Shown: positions 27,980 to 37,217, numbered from the stretch's first letter. The stretch: 64,000 nt of DNA from Desulfonatronum lacustre DSM 10312 (GCF_000519265.1 NZ_KI912608.1:2575313-2639312); one strand, 5' to 3'. Program-made: numbers and translations. The notes: generated by a model not told the origin, from the sequence alone.

Positions 27980-29176
27980 ATGTCCACCCCCCCCCGCCGT
28001 CCGACGGCACGTCTTTTTGTGTCCGGAGCGGCCTTCCTCCTGACGACCATGATCCTTTTCGCCACCGCGTCCACCTCTCGCGCAGGCGACGCCCAGGACT
28101 TTCCGGAGCCCGTGACCGCGGCCATGTCCGCGCTGGTCGAGCGCATCCAGGACCGTGGTCCCATCGAAACGCAGGATTTGCTTCCCCTTCTGCGCTTCGC
28201 CCGGGACACCGCCTTCACCCGGGACGATTGGGACATTCCCGGCTTGTTGAACGCCACCGGAGGCTACTACGGATACGCCGTTTCCTCTCCCGTGGATCGA
28301 ATCGTGAAGTACATCTATCACCCCGAGTTGCCGTCCTCGCTGTTTCACCCTTCCGTGGTCCGTGCCGGCAAATGGTCGGAAGATCCGGGAGAGAACATTC
28401 CCGAACTCTGGAAAAATCTGGAAGAAGGGCGGATCGTCGTGGTCCGGGGGCAGGAACTCGAGGAGTGCACTCCGGATGTGAACACCGGAGGGTATTACAC
28501 CTACCAGACGGATCGCATGATCGTGATGGTCAACCTTGAAGGGGAGAAGTACCTGCTGTCCGTCAGCAAGCAGCAGGATCAGTCCAGCGTGGGCCGCAAG
28601 GGCGTGGTGATCGGTGAGGACCGGGACTGGAACTATTTTTACACGGATGAAGAGGGGCTGACCACCGGCGGGCTGGGGTGGGTCAATTCGTACATGTTCG
28701 ACTCCTTTTCAGTGACCGTGTTGTCGGCGGACCCGGCCGATCCGGGCCGCACCCGTCACGCCATGTTCAAATGGCTCCGGGCCGGCTGGTCCGGGATGAA
28801 CATGGTCCGACCCAATCATGTGCGCAACGGATGTCAACGCTTTGCCCAGAGTCTGATCCGGCTGATGGAGTCGGACAATCTTCCGGAACCCGAGGACCTG
28901 GTGGCCATGAGCAAGCGCGTTCGAGCCATGGATGAACAGGAGGTTTTGCGGACCCTGCAACCGTATATCGAAAACCTCCGGAACGTCGGCTCCGAGGATG
29001 CCATCCTCTCCCGCCGAGCATTTCAACGCATTCTGAATCAGGACAATCCCCTGGAGCATTACACCCTCTACGCCAAGCAGAGCCTGGTCATGAAGGAATT
29101 CCTGAAAAACACGGTCGGGGTCCCGGCCTTGCTGTCCGTGAACCAGGACGACGTCCTGGTTTCGTTTCTACGCTGA
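27980..29176 (+). CDS. Exported protein of unknown function
   Basis: A 398-residue protein with a clear signal peptide (about 1-35: Arg-rich start, hydrophobic LFVSGAAFLLTTMILFATA, then TSRAGDA). The mature part is soluble and mixed alpha/beta, with GGYYGYAVSSPVDRIVKYIY, GGYYTYQTDRMIVMVN and WNYFYTDEEGLTTGGLGWVN, the last two suggesting beta-strand repeats with Gly-Gly-Tyr-Tyr. One cysteine is visible in LEECTPD and another in NGCQRF. I do not recognise a family. It ends at a strong terminator shared with ygeW. Confidence 0.75.
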   Translation: MSTPPRRPTARLFVSGAAFLLTTMILFATASTSRAGDAQDFPEPVTAAMSALVERIQDRGPIETQDLLPLLRFARDTAFTRDDWDIPGLLNATGGYYGYAVSSPVDRIVKYIYHPELPSSLFHPSVVRAGKWSEDPGENIPELWKNLEEGRIVVVRGQELEECTPDVNTGGYYTYQTDRMIVMVNLEGEKYLLSVSKQQDQSSVGRKGVVIGEDRDWNYFYTDEEGLTTGGLGWVNSYMFDSFSVTVLSADPADPGRTRHAMFKWLRAGWSGMNMVRPNHVRNGCQRFAQSLIRLMESDNLPEPEDLVAMSKRVRAMDEQEVLRTLQPYIENLRNVGSEDAILSRRAFQRILNQDNPLEHYTLYAKQSLVMKEFLKNTVGVPALLSVNQDDVLVSFLR

Positions 29177-29226
29177 CTCCGCCCTTGCGGGTTTCAGTCC
29201 GCTCGCCCGGCGAGGGACCAATACGC

Positions 29227-29271
29227 ATGCAAAACGGCCGGAGCGTCTTAAGACGCTCCGGCCGTTTGCAT
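29227..29271. terminator. Bidirectional terminator between convergent genes
   Basis: A near-perfect inverted repeat, ACGGCCGGAGCGTCTTAAGA mirrored by TCTTAAGACGCTCCGGCCGT, flanked by AAAA on one side and TTT on the other, lies between the exported-protein gene and the end of ygeW. Confidence 0.8.
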
Positions 29272-29317
29272 GTAGCGGGGAAAGCCCGCCTCTTGAGTCG
29301 AGTCGTGGTCTCTTTTT

Positions 29318-30517
29318 TTAGCTGACGCAGCGTTTGCGTTCCCCGTCCAGCATGCCCATCAGGGCGTCAGCGGGGTGTTTCAGACGGGAGAGCAGGATCA
29401 TGGCGGCCACCACGTAGGGCTTGTAGCCGGCCTCCTTGTAGGTGTCGATCCGGTACCGCTCAAAGACCGAAGCCTGGACCTCGCCCTGGGCGCAACTGAC
29501 CCCTGAGATGTCCGCGGGCAGGCAGTGCATGTACAGGGCGCTGGCGTCCTTGGTCAGCTTCATCATGTCTTCGGTGCATTCCCAGTCCACGAAACGCTTG
29601 TTGTTCTCCAGGCAGCGTTTTTCCAGATCTTTCAGACCTTCGGTATCGCGCTGGCTGAGCAGTTTGGTGCGCTCTTCCATCACGGCGAAGGGGGCCCAGC
29701 TCTTGGGATAGACGATGTCCGCGCCCGTGAAGGCCTCGGCCATGGAGTTGACCACCTGGAAAGAGCCGCCGGACTCGGCGGCCTGCTTGCGGGCCAACTC
29801 TTCCACCTCGGGCAGCACGGTGTAGCCTTCCGGATGGCCCAGGACCACGTCCATGCCCAGCCGGGTCATCAGGCCGACCACGCCCTGGGCCACGGACAGC
29901 GGCTTGCCGTAGGAGGGCGAATAGGCCCAGGTCATGGCGATCTTCTTGCCCCTGAGCTTGTTCAGGCCGCCGAAGTGATTGATCAGGTGCAGGGCGTCGG
30001 CCATGGTCTGAGTGGGATGGTCCAGGTCGCATTGCAGATTGACCACGCTGGGCCGGGTGGGCAGTACGCCCTGGCGAAAACCGTCATCCAGGGAAGCGGC
30101 CACTTCCCGCATGTAGGCGTTGCCCTGACCCAGAAAAATGTCGTCCCGGATGCCGATGGCCTCGGCCATGAAGGAGACCATGTTCGCGGTCTCGCGCACC
30201 GTCTCGCCGTGGGCGATCTGGGATTTTTCCTCGTCCATGTCCTGCACGGTCAGGCCCAAAAGGTTGGCCGCGGCGGCAAAGCTGAACCGGGTCCGGGTGG
30301 AGTTGTCCCGGAAGATGGAGATGGCCAGGCCGGAGTCGTAGAGTCTGGGTGAGACGTCCATGGCCCGCATGGCCCGCAGGATTTCGGCCACGTCGAACAC
30401 CGCGGCCAGTTCCTCGGCCGTCTTTTCCCAGGTCAAGAGAAAGTCGCTGTGATACATGCCCTCGATCCGGCGGCCAGCCAGCCGCCGAATCGTTTCGCGA
30501 ATGCCGGTTTTGTCCAT
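29318..30517 (-). CDS. ygeW: Knotted carbamoyltransferase YgeW
   Basis: A 399-residue carbamoyltransferase. FRDNSTRTRFSF is the carbamoyl-phosphate-binding STRTR motif, and HPTQTMAD and the C-terminal HCLPAD are further conserved sites. The length and WAYSPSYGKP match the YgeW branch rather than ornithine or aspartate carbamoyltransferase. YgeW occurs in purine-degradation and diaminopropionate gene clusters and its physiological substrate is uncertain. It follows ygeY by about 100 bases in the same direction. Confidence 0.88.
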   Translation of the reverse strand: MDKTGIRETIRRLAGRRIEGMYHSDFLLTWEKTAEELAAVFDVAEILRAMRAMDVSPRLYDSGLAISIFRDNSTRTRFSFAAAANLLGLTVQDMDEEKSQIAHGETVRETANMVSFMAEAIGIRDDIFLGQGNAYMREVAASLDDGFRQGVLPTRPSVVNLQCDLDHPTQTMADALHLINHFGGLNKLRGKKIAMTWAYSPSYGKPLSVAQGVVGLMTRLGMDVVLGHPEGYTVLPEVEELARKQAAESGGSFQVVNSMAEAFTGADIVYPKSWAPFAVMEERTKLLSQRDTEGLKDLEKRCLENNKRFVDWECTEDMMKLTKDASALYMHCLPADISGVSCAQGEVQASVFERYRIDTYKEAGYKPYVVAAMILLSRLKHPADALMGMLDGERKRCVS

Positions 30518-30619
30518 GATGGGAGTTCCTTTTTTGATAATTGGAGGAAAGAATTCAGTCAGGATTCAGAAATTATTGATGTCACAGCAGTTGACGATAA
30601 CCAGGCTTGCTCGGAACCT

Positions 30620-31834
30620 TCAACCTTGCGTCCGCTCCACGTACACCGCCGGAATCAAAGCGTACATAGCCGCGGCTTGGACCAGTTCGGATTTCCAGGT
30701 TTTCTCGTTCGGGGCGTGGGCCTGGTCTTCGTGGCCCGGGCCGAAGCCGACGCACGGGATGCCCAGGCGGCCCATGATGGAGACGCCGTTGGTGGAAAAG
30801 GTCCACTTGTCCACCAGCGGTTTTTCCCCGAACAACCGGGTATAGGTTTCCACCAGGGTTTCGCAGACCGGGTGGCTCTCTTCCAGCACCCAGGCCGGGA
30901 AATAGCATTCCGTGGGATAGACCAGACCGGTGTAGGACGGCTTGTCGTAGTTGTACATGGTCACTTCCGCCCCGGCGGCGCGCACCGCGGGCAGATTGCG
31001 GATCTGTTGCAGAGCCTCTTCCCAGGTTTCGCCCCAGGTCAGGCGACGGTCCACGGATATCCAGCACCCGTCGGCCACGGCGCAGCGCGAGGGCGAGCAG
31101 TGGCCGATCTCGGAGACCGTCAGGCTGCCCTTGCCAAGAAAGGGGTCGGTGCGCAGATTGGTGTGCAGGGCCTGGAGTTCATTGAGGACCGGCCCCATCT
31201 TGAAAATGGCGTTGTCCCCGCGCTCCGGGGCCGAGCCGTGGCAGCTCACGCCTTTGGTGCCCACCTGGATCTCCATCCGACCCCGCTGGCCGCGATAGAC
31301 GTTGCAGGACGTGGGCTCGGTGGAGACCACGAACTCCGGACGCAGTTTGCCCTCGTTGACGATGTACAACCAGCACAGGCCGTCGCAGTCCTCTTCCTGG
31401 ACCGTGCCAGCCATCATCAGGGTCACGTCCTTGGGCAGCAGGTCCAGATCCTTGATGATTTTTCCGGCATAGACCATGGAGGCCATGCCGCCTTCCTGGT
31501 CGCTGGCCCCGCGACCGGTGATGGTCTCCTCGTCCTCATGGCCGAGAAAGGGATCATGGCTCCACTGCGAGCGATCCCCCACGCCCACGGTGTCCACGTG
31601 CGCGTCCAGAGCGATCAGCCGGGGGCCGTTGCCGATGAACCCCAGGACGTTGCCCATGGGGTCGATCTCCACCCGGTCGAACCCGACCTTCTCCATCTCC
31701 TTCTTGATCAGGGCGCACACGGCCTCTTCCTGGCAGGACTCGCTGGGAATGGCGATCATCTCGCGCAAAAACCGGCTGATCTCCGGCTTGTAATATTCCG
31801 CGCGTTCCACGATTTTTTTCGGATCAATTGACAT
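30620..31834 (-). CDS. ygeY: M20-family hydrolase YgeY (selenium-metabolism-linked)
   Basis: A 404-residue di-zinc hydrolase of the M20 peptidase/deacetylase type. Metal-site motifs are visible: [35 protein letters not shown] and, near the end, [15 protein letters not shown]. The match to YgeY is strong along its length. YgeY genes are usually neighbours of ygeW. Substrate probably an N-acyl or N-carbamoyl amine, unproven. Preceded by dctP on the same strand, with a terminator between. Confidence 0.9.
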   Translation of the reverse strand: MSIDPKKIVERAEYYKPEISRFLREMIAIPSESCQEEAVCALIKKEMEKVGFDRVEIDPMGNVLGFIGNGPRLIALDAHVDTVGVGDRSQWSHDPFLGHEDEETITGRGASDQEGGMASMVYAGKIIKDLDLLPKDVTLMMAGTVQEEDCDGLCWLYIVNEGKLRPEFVVSTEPTSCNVYRGQRGRMEIQVGTKGVSCHGSAPERGDNAIFKMGPVLNELQALHTNLRTDPFLGKGSLTVSEIGHCSPSRCAVADGCWISVDRRLTWGETWEEALQQIRNLPAVRAAGAEVTMYNYDKPSYTGLVYPTECYFPAWVLEESHPVCETLVETYTRLFGEKPLVDKWTFSTNGVSIMGRLGIPCVGFGPGHEDQAHAPNEKTWKSELVQAAAMYALIPAVYVERTQG

Positions 31835-31869
31835 TACCGCCTCGCTTTAACTTCTGTTTTGAGTCATCC

Positions 31870-31908
31870 AAAAAAACAGGGCGCGCCCCGCATGGGGCGC
31901 ACCCTAAT
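31870..31908 (-). terminator. Terminator after dctP
   Basis: AGGGCGCGCCCC and GGGGCGCACCCT (about 31878-31906) pair with one mismatch around GCAT. On the minus strand the stem is followed by GTTTTTTTGG. It would end the dctQMP message before ygeY. Confidence 0.75.
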
Positions 31909-31927
31909 GGCTTGCTTGATATCGACT

Positions 31928-32974
31928 CTACTTGCCGACCTGCTCAATAGCCTCCAGAAAAGCGTTCATCATGGCCACGCCTTCTTCACCGTGCTTGTCG
32001 GCGATGATCTGTTTCACCGCGGGCATGGCCTGGGCCTGGAATTCAGCTTTCTGCTCAGGGGTCAGAGCGTTGACTTCCATTTTCTTGGATAGGGCGGGCA
32101 GGCCGCGGTCCGAGGCTTCGATGATCCGGGAGATGCCGCGGCCAGCCACGATGGCGGAGGTGGCGGCGTTCTGGACGATGGTCTGTTCCTGCTCGGAGAG
32201 GGAGTTCCAGAAGTTCATGTTCACGGCCCAGACGTAGGGGGCGAAGAGGTGCCCGGTCAGGCTGAGGTACTTCTGCACTTCGTCGAACTTGGCAAAGGCG
32301 ATGATCGGGACGGGGTTCATCTGGCCGTCGGCCACGCCGGTCTGCAAGGCGGTGTACAGTTCGGCCCAGGCGATGGGCGCGGGCTGTCCGCCCAGGGAGT
32401 TGATCAGCGCCTGGTGGGTGTCCAGGGTCATGGTCCGGATCTTCAGGCCCTGCATGTCCGCCGGAGTGGTGATGGGCCGACGGGAGTTGGAGAAGTGGAA
32501 AAAGCCGCCGGAGTCCCCGAAGCCCAGGATCTTCAACCCGGTCTTGGCTTCCATGTCTGCGGCGTACTTTTGACCGAAGGGGCCGTCGAAGACTTCGTAC
32601 GTGGCGGCGATGTCCGGGAACGCAAAGGGCACGTCGATGATGCCCATCATCGGGTAAATGGAGGCAAACCCGCCCACGGAGTGAATACCCATCTCGATCA
32701 CTCCGGCGCGAACCTGTTGGAGCACTTCGTTGTCCTTGCCCAACTGGCCGTTGGGGAAGGTCTGGACCGTGATCTCGCCGTTGGTCCCGGCCTCCACCAG
32801 GCTCTTGAACACCGTGGCCATGGCTCCGGTGGCGTTGTCCAGCGGGTCGTCGTTGTTCAGGTGGTGCAGCTTGATGGTTTTCTGGGCCTCGGCCTGGGGC
32901 GCGACGCCCAGGATCAACGCCAGGGCCAGGAAGGGGGCCAGTACGGCCATGAACAAATTTGTCCTCGTTTTCAT
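31928..32974 (-). CDS. dctP: TRAP transporter solute-binding protein
   Basis: A 348-residue periplasmic receptor with signal peptide (1-30, ending PQAEAQ), then TIKLHHLNNDD, FPNGQLGKDNEVLQQVRAGVIEM and GLKIRTM, the DctP family signature with the substrate-carboxylate Arg. DctP proteins bind organic acids and deliver them to the DctQM channel. Start has GGAGGAG upstream of ATG at 32972-32974. Neighbours ygeY and ygeW suggest a nitrogenous or ureido acid as ligand. Confidence 0.93.
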   Translation of the reverse strand: MKTRTNLFMAVLAPFLALALILGVAPQAEAQKTIKLHHLNNDDPLDNATGAMATVFKSLVEAGTNGEITVQTFPNGQLGKDNEVLQQVRAGVIEMGIHSVGGFASIYPMMGIIDVPFAFPDIAATYEVFDGPFGQKYAADMEAKTGLKILGFGDSGGFFHFSNSRRPITTPADMQGLKIRTMTLDTHQALINSLGGQPAPIAWAELYTALQTGVADGQMNPVPIIAFAKFDEVQKYLSLTGHLFAPYVWAVNMNFWNSLSEQEQTIVQNAATSAIVAGRGISRIIEASDRGLPALSKKMEVNALTPEQKAEFQAQAMPAVKQIIADKHGEEGVAMMNAFLEAIEQVGK

Positions 32975-33095
32975 CTCGTCTCCTCCATTCAGGTTAAAAT
33001 ATGGTTAAAGTTGTCTCACCAGCAACTCTCACTCACCAGCGTATCACCAAACATCAGCCAATATCCGCCATCCGACCTCATCCCCCCGATCCCGC

Positions 33096-33149
33096 CTCCT
33101 GACCTCTGAATTCTGAATTCTGACTTCTGAATTCTGGATACTGACTTCT
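33096..33149. repeat. TTCTGA-rich tandem repeat, locus 1
   Basis: Between dctM and dctP the units CTCTGAATT, CTGAATT, CTGACTT, CTGAATT, CTGGATA and CTGACTT run in tandem as imperfect heptamers. A related run lies at 56929-56985. Confidence 0.8.
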
Positions 33150-33159
33150 CCCCTTCCCC

Positions 33160-34443
33160 CTACATGCCCAGGAGCAGCCGCGGAATGAACATGGTCAGCT
33201 TCTCAAAATAGGCCACGCAGAACAAGATCCCCACCTGCAAGAGCAGAAAAGGCCACAGGGCCATGGCGATCCGTTCGATCTTCTCACCGGTGATCGAGGA
33301 GAGCACGAACAGACACGCTCCAACGGGCGGGGTCATCAGGGAGATGTTCAGGGCCAGAATGATCATGATCCCGGCATGCACCGGGTGCATGCCGATGGCC
33401 TGGGTCAGCGGAACAAGGACCGGGGCCAGGATGATCAAGGCCGCGTTGATGTCCATGAACATCCCGATGACCAGGAGCATGCCCAGGATCATAGCGATGA
33501 TCACGTACGGCTCCGAGGACACGGTCAGGAAGAAGGCGGCGATGGCCTGGGGGATCTGCATGAAGGTCATCCACCAGCTCAGGATCGAGGCCGAGGCGAT
33601 GATCAGGAAGACCACGCCGGTGATCCGGGCCGTGCGGATGAGCATTTCCAAGATGTCCTGCAGGGACAGGGTGCGGTAGACGACGATGGCGATGAACAGG
33701 GCGTAGAACACGGCGATGGCCGCGGCCTCGGTGGGTGTGACGATCCCGCCCAGGATGCCGCCCAGGATGATGGCCGGCATGAGCAGGGCCAGGATGCTGT
33801 CCTTGAAGGCTCGCAGGATGTTCCACAGACTCGGCCCGCCCTCGCCCTTGGGCAGGTTCCAGCGTTTGCCCATGGCCGCGATCAGGGCCATGCACAGCAG
33901 GCAGATCAACAGGCCCGGCAGGATCCCGGCGGCGAACAGCCCGGCGATGGACACGCCCATCAGCGAGCCGTAGATGACCATCAGGTTGGACGGCGGGATG
34001 GTCGGCCCGATGATCGATCCGGCCACGGTCACGGCGCAGGCGAAAGGCCGCGTATAGCCTTTCTTGACCATGGCCGGAACCAGGGTGTTGCCGAAGGCGG
34101 CGGTGTCGGAAACGGCGGCCCCGGTCATCCCGGCGAAGAGCACGGACGCGACCATATTGGAATGGGCCAGCCCGCCGCGCAGATACCCCACTAGGGCGTC
34201 GGCAAAATGGGCCAGCCGCTCCGTGATCCCGGAGCGGTTCATGATCTCCCCGGCCAGGATGAAAAAAGGCATGGCCATGAAGGTGAACAGGTCCAATCCC
34301 TCGAAGAACCGCTTGGGCGCCATGGTCAGAAACGCCTCCCCGCCGATCTGGAGCAACCCGACCACCCCGGCGATGCCGAGGGTGAAGCCGATGGGCAGGC
34401 CCAGCAGGAGCAGACCGAAAAACACCGTGGCCACGAGAATCAT
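33160..34443 (-). CDS. dctM: TRAP transporter large permease subunit
   Basis: A 427-residue membrane protein with about twelve hydrophobic segments, matching the DctM ion-coupled transport subunit. Typical motifs are PFFILAGEIMNRSGITERL, GAAVSDTAAFGNTLVPAM and GPTIPPSNLMVIYG. It imports its solute with sodium or proton symport. It begins with an ATGA overlap on dctQ. Confidence 0.95.
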   Translation of the reverse strand: MILVATVFFGLLLLGLPIGFTLGIAGVVGLLQIGGEAFLTMAPKRFFEGLDLFTFMAMPFFILAGEIMNRSGITERLAHFADALVGYLRGGLAHSNMVASVLFAGMTGAAVSDTAAFGNTLVPAMVKKGYTRPFACAVTVAGSIIGPTIPPSNLMVIYGSLMGVSIAGLFAAGILPGLLICLLCMALIAAMGKRWNLPKGEGGPSLWNILRAFKDSILALLMPAIILGGILGGIVTPTEAAAIAVFYALFIAIVVYRTLSLQDILEMLIRTARITGVVFLIIASASILSWWMTFMQIPQAIAAFFLTVSSEPYVIIAMILGMLLVIGMFMDINAALIILAPVLVPLTQAIGMHPVHAGIMIILALNISLMTPPVGACLFVLSSITGEKIERIAMALWPFLLLQVGILFCVAYFEKLTMFIPRLLLGM

Positions 34444-34982
34444 GGCTTTTCCTCCGCAGCTATGTTCGGGGCGGACATGGAAAACAGCGGGGGCGGCAGA
34501 TCAGCCAGTTCCCTGACCGTGGCCACCACGATCTGGACGCAGGTCAAGCCCGCGCTGACCGGGACCGAGGCAAAGGGAAAAAACATGGTCATCCCGAAGA
34601 TCGTGGCGAACTGGGAGGCCCCGGCCTGGGCCATGCCGATGCCGTAGACGGTCAGGAACAGAAAAAAGCTGAAGCCCACCATGTCCAGCAGGACCCGGAA
34701 GGGCTTTTGCATTTTTCGCGGAAAAAAGCGGAACAGGATGTCCAGGCCGATGTGCTCCCGGCGGTAGGCCCCCACGGGCACGGCCAGCAGCGCGGCCCAG
34801 ATCATCACGTAGCGGGACAGCTCCTCGGTCCAGATGCCGCCGGAGCCGATGAAGTACCGGGTAACCACCCCCCACCAGATGATCGCCACCATCACCGCCA
34901 CCAACAGCGCGCAAACCCGCTCCGTAACCCAGTTCAACACGGCCCCGAAGCGATCAATGGCGATGGCGGTTTGATGGAACAT
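34440..34982 (-). CDS. dctQ: TRAP transporter small permease subunit
   Basis: A 180-residue four-helix membrane protein: VCALLVAVMVAIIWWGVVTRY, then the conserved WTEELSRYVMIWAALLAVPVGAYRREHI that typifies DctQ, and LDMVGFSFFLFLTVYGIGMAQ. It pairs with DctM. I start at ATG 34980-34982, one of two close alternatives (a TTG is two codons upstream). The 354-base gap upstream holds no recognised regulatory site. Confidence 0.9.
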   Translation of the reverse strand: MFHQTAIAIDRFGAVLNWVTERVCALLVAVMVAIIWWGVVTRYFIGSGGIWTEELSRYVMIWAALLAVPVGAYRREHIGLDILFRFFPRKMQKPFRVLLDMVGFSFFLFLTVYGIGMAQAGASQFATIFGMTMFFPFASVPVSAGLTCVQIVVATVRELADLPPPLFSMSAPNIAAEEKP

Positions 34983-35336
34983 GTTCAAAAAAAGTGACCT
35001 TCATTCAGCGCGAGGAAGGAAAGGAGTTCCCCCGTCCGTGACCATGGCGGTCATGACGGCAGGCAAATTTTCTTTGCCCGATTTGCGGGCTCGTTGCAAT
35101 GGCGGCACATCGAAGGACGTCGTCACATCCATGCCGTTCCGGCTCCTTCGATGGGCATAGCACAGGCTTTTTGCATCAACGGTCACCGAAACGCCTTCGA
35201 CATGGCCTTGATGATTGCACGGCACTCAAATATAGGTGCATGGCCGGGTTCACCGGGAAAATGCGCGGGGAGCGGCGAAGACGCCGCGAGGCTGCATTCA
35301 GATCACCAACGAGAACAACGCCAAGGAGCGATAAGC
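34983..35336. other. Intergenic region upstream of dctQ and a small gene
   Basis: This 354-base gap between divergent genes should hold promoters in both directions. I could not identify -35/-10, sigma-54 or riboswitch signals with confidence, and the short open frames inside have no supporting start signals. Confidence 0.3.
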
Positions 35337-35627
35337 ATGCAGGATGCGCGAGGACTTTACTATTACCCGGTGCCGGGCAACAAGAAGGAGCGGATGTACG
35401 TTCGCGAACGGGCAGGAAACGTGGAGTTTCGGTTGTGGAACCAGGAGCGGCCCCAGGTGTGGGAACAGCACGACTGGCTGCCGTACGAGGTCGTGGAGCA
35501 GGCCGCGGCCAAGTACGCGGGCAAGGGAGAGTCCCCGTTGGCCCTGTACGACCTGGACATCGCCCTGGCCCTGGTTCGCGAGGAGCGGTTGAAGAAGGCT
35601 CAGGCCGTGAACGCTCCGTCTTCATAG
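35337..35627 (+). CDS. Small hypothetical protein
   Basis: A 96-residue soluble protein beginning MQDARGLYYYPVPGNKKERM, with VWEQHDWLPYEVVEQA in the middle. The ATG at 35337 has AAGGAGCG 6 bases upstream, supporting real translation. Its last 28 bases overlap the 3' end of the M29 aminopeptidase gene on the other strand. No family recognised. Confidence 0.6.
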   Translation: MQDARGLYYYPVPGNKKERMYVRERAGNVEFRLWNQERPQVWEQHDWLPYEVVEQAAAKYAGKGESPLALYDLDIALALVREERLKKAQAVNAPSS

Positions 35628-36859
35628 ATTACGCGGCTGCCGCCGTCGGCCAGGGTGGCGGTGACCCGTTTTTGCTCGGTGTTCACCAGGTCCCAGTGCT
35701 GATTGGATTCGTTGAAGCCCAACTCCCGGCGCAGCGCATGCACGAAGTCCGCCGGGTTTCCGGCAAAGGCGTCCGGATGGCAGGAGCCCAGGGCGATATG
35801 GCAATTGCCTTCCGGGCCGCCGATGTTCTCATCGAACAGGGTGTTGGCCATATATTCCGGGATCCGAGAATGCTCCCGGCTGGTCAGGGAAAATTCGCCG
35901 ACCCGCCAGGCCCCGTCGTCCAGGGCCAGAAAACGCCGCAACCGATCCGCGCCGCTTCGGGCCTTGACGCTGATCACCCTGCCCGCCTGAAACGCCAGGC
36001 GTACGCCTTCCACGGGAGTCCCGCCCACGTGGACCACCTGGTCGGAATGAAACACGCCCTCGGTGAACCGACAATCCGGAGATGTGTAGACTTCGTAGCT
36101 GGGCATGTTCCGTCCGGTCAGTCCCAGCCAGAGCCGGTGCTCCCCTAAGCGCAGCCGCAGATCCACCCGTGCCGACTGGACATGCAGCTGGCGGATGGAA
36201 AGTCCATTCAACCACTCCAGGGTCGTCGCCTGCTGCCGCGCGAATCGCTTCCAGTCCCGCACCGGGTCGTCGCTGCCCAGCATGCAGGCCGTGCGCACCC
36301 GGGCCGCGTACTCCTGAAGCGTCAGTCCCGCGGCGTCGGCCAGGGCCTGGGTGGGGTACATGGCCACGGTGCGCCCGATTTGTCCGCCAAGTTCTCGAAA
36401 ATAGAGTACTTCCCGGAGCGGGTCCCGGGCCGAATCCCGTCGAACCTGAATTTCCGGGGTCACGGCTTCCAGGTGGGTCAGGCTCTCCGGGGCCAGAATC
36501 CGGATCAAACCGTTCACCCCGCCCTGGCGCTCCGGTTCTCCGGGGGCAACCATGTTCAGTCGCTTGTTGTTCGCGAAGCGCAGGTAGCTGAGCTCCATGG
36601 CCGGGGTGGCCCGCTGATGCTGCACCGGGACCAGGCCACGCTCCAGAATACGGGTGTAGAGCACCTCGACCAGCTCCCTGGCCAAGCCGTCGTATTCGAT
36701 GAGCACGGTTTCCGAGTTCTTCAGCGGCCTGCCTCGGGAGCGCTCCACGGCCCAGAGCAGCACGTCGGCGTAGCGCTCCAGTTCCTCGTGGCGAAACAGT
36801 CGATCCGAAGCGTCCTGTCCGTTCTCTTGTTCGGGGGGCATCGCGTTTTTCTTTTGCAT
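35600..36859 (-). CDS. M29-family (thermophilic metalloprotease/AmpS-type) aminopeptidase
   Basis: A protein of about 419 residues. TGRNMPSYEVYTSPD matches the M29 pattern (GRNxPsgEvft), and probable metal ligands are Glu in VGEFSL, His in CHIALG, and His and Asp in NQHWDL. It would remove N-terminal residues from peptides in the cytoplasm. The start is uncertain: ATG 36857-36859 and ATG 36839-36841 are both open and neither has a good Shine-Dalgarno; a GTG at 36884-36886 is also possible. Confidence 0.82.
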   Translation of the reverse strand: MQKKNAMPPEQENGQDASDRLFRHEELERYADVLLWAVERSRGRPLKNSETVLIEYDGLARELVEVLYTRILERGLVPVQHQRATPAMELSYLRFANNKRLNMVAPGEPERQGGVNGLIRILAPESLTHLEAVTPEIQVRRDSARDPLREVLYFRELGGQIGRTVAMYPTQALADAAGLTLQEYAARVRTACMLGSDDPVRDWKRFARQQATTLEWLNGLSIRQLHVQSARVDLRLRLGEHRLWLGLTGRNMPSYEVYTSPDCRFTEGVFHSDQVVHVGGTPVEGVRLAFQAGRVISVKARSGADRLRRFLALDDGAWRVGEFSLTSREHSRIPEYMANTLFDENIGGPEGNCHIALGSCHPDAFAGNPADFVHALRRELGFNESNQHWDLVNTEQKRVTATLADGGSRVIYEDGAFTA

Positions 36860-36934
36860 GCCGAAGAGTATAAACGCTTTGGCCACCGCCGCAAGGCCAT
36901 GCTCCGCCTGTCAGGGATAATCTGTTCTCATCAA

Positions 36935-37062
36935 AATCCAAATCGCGATCGAAATCGAAATCGGTATTAAAAAATGCTGTGCATCATTCCGTGATTGCTT
37001 CATCTTCTTGGGCATGAGGTTCGATCACGATTTCGATTTCGATTTCGATTTCGATACCGATT
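36935..37062. repeat. Inverted GAAATC/GATTTC hexamer repeat, locus 1
   Basis: Left arm GCGATCGAAATCGAAATCGG (within 36935-36967) and right arm with four GATTTC units ending CGATACCGATT (37024-37062) are inverted relative to each other around a spacer of about 57 bases. This forms most of the 358-base gap between the aminopeptidase and lactamase-fold genes. A second locus of the same design is at 62978-63057. Confidence 0.85.
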
Positions 37063-37217
37063 CAGATTCCAGATGCGGACGAGGATCAAGGTCGAATCTG
37101 CCGCACTCCGCCTGTTTGCCCCGCCCCGCCTTCCGGGGTATTGAAAACGTCGCGGACGGCGGCGACTTCCTTTGAATCCGCGATTTTCAACCTATCCAGA
37201 TCACGGGAGATGCAAGT

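Noticed and set aside
35001-35225. 74-codon minus-strand frame in the gap upstream of dctQ
   Set aside because: No Shine-Dalgarno, no recognisable domain and unusual composition; treated as non-coding.
36935-37062. Possible CRISPR array
   Set aside because: The repeats are 6-base tandem units with no unique spacers of regular length.
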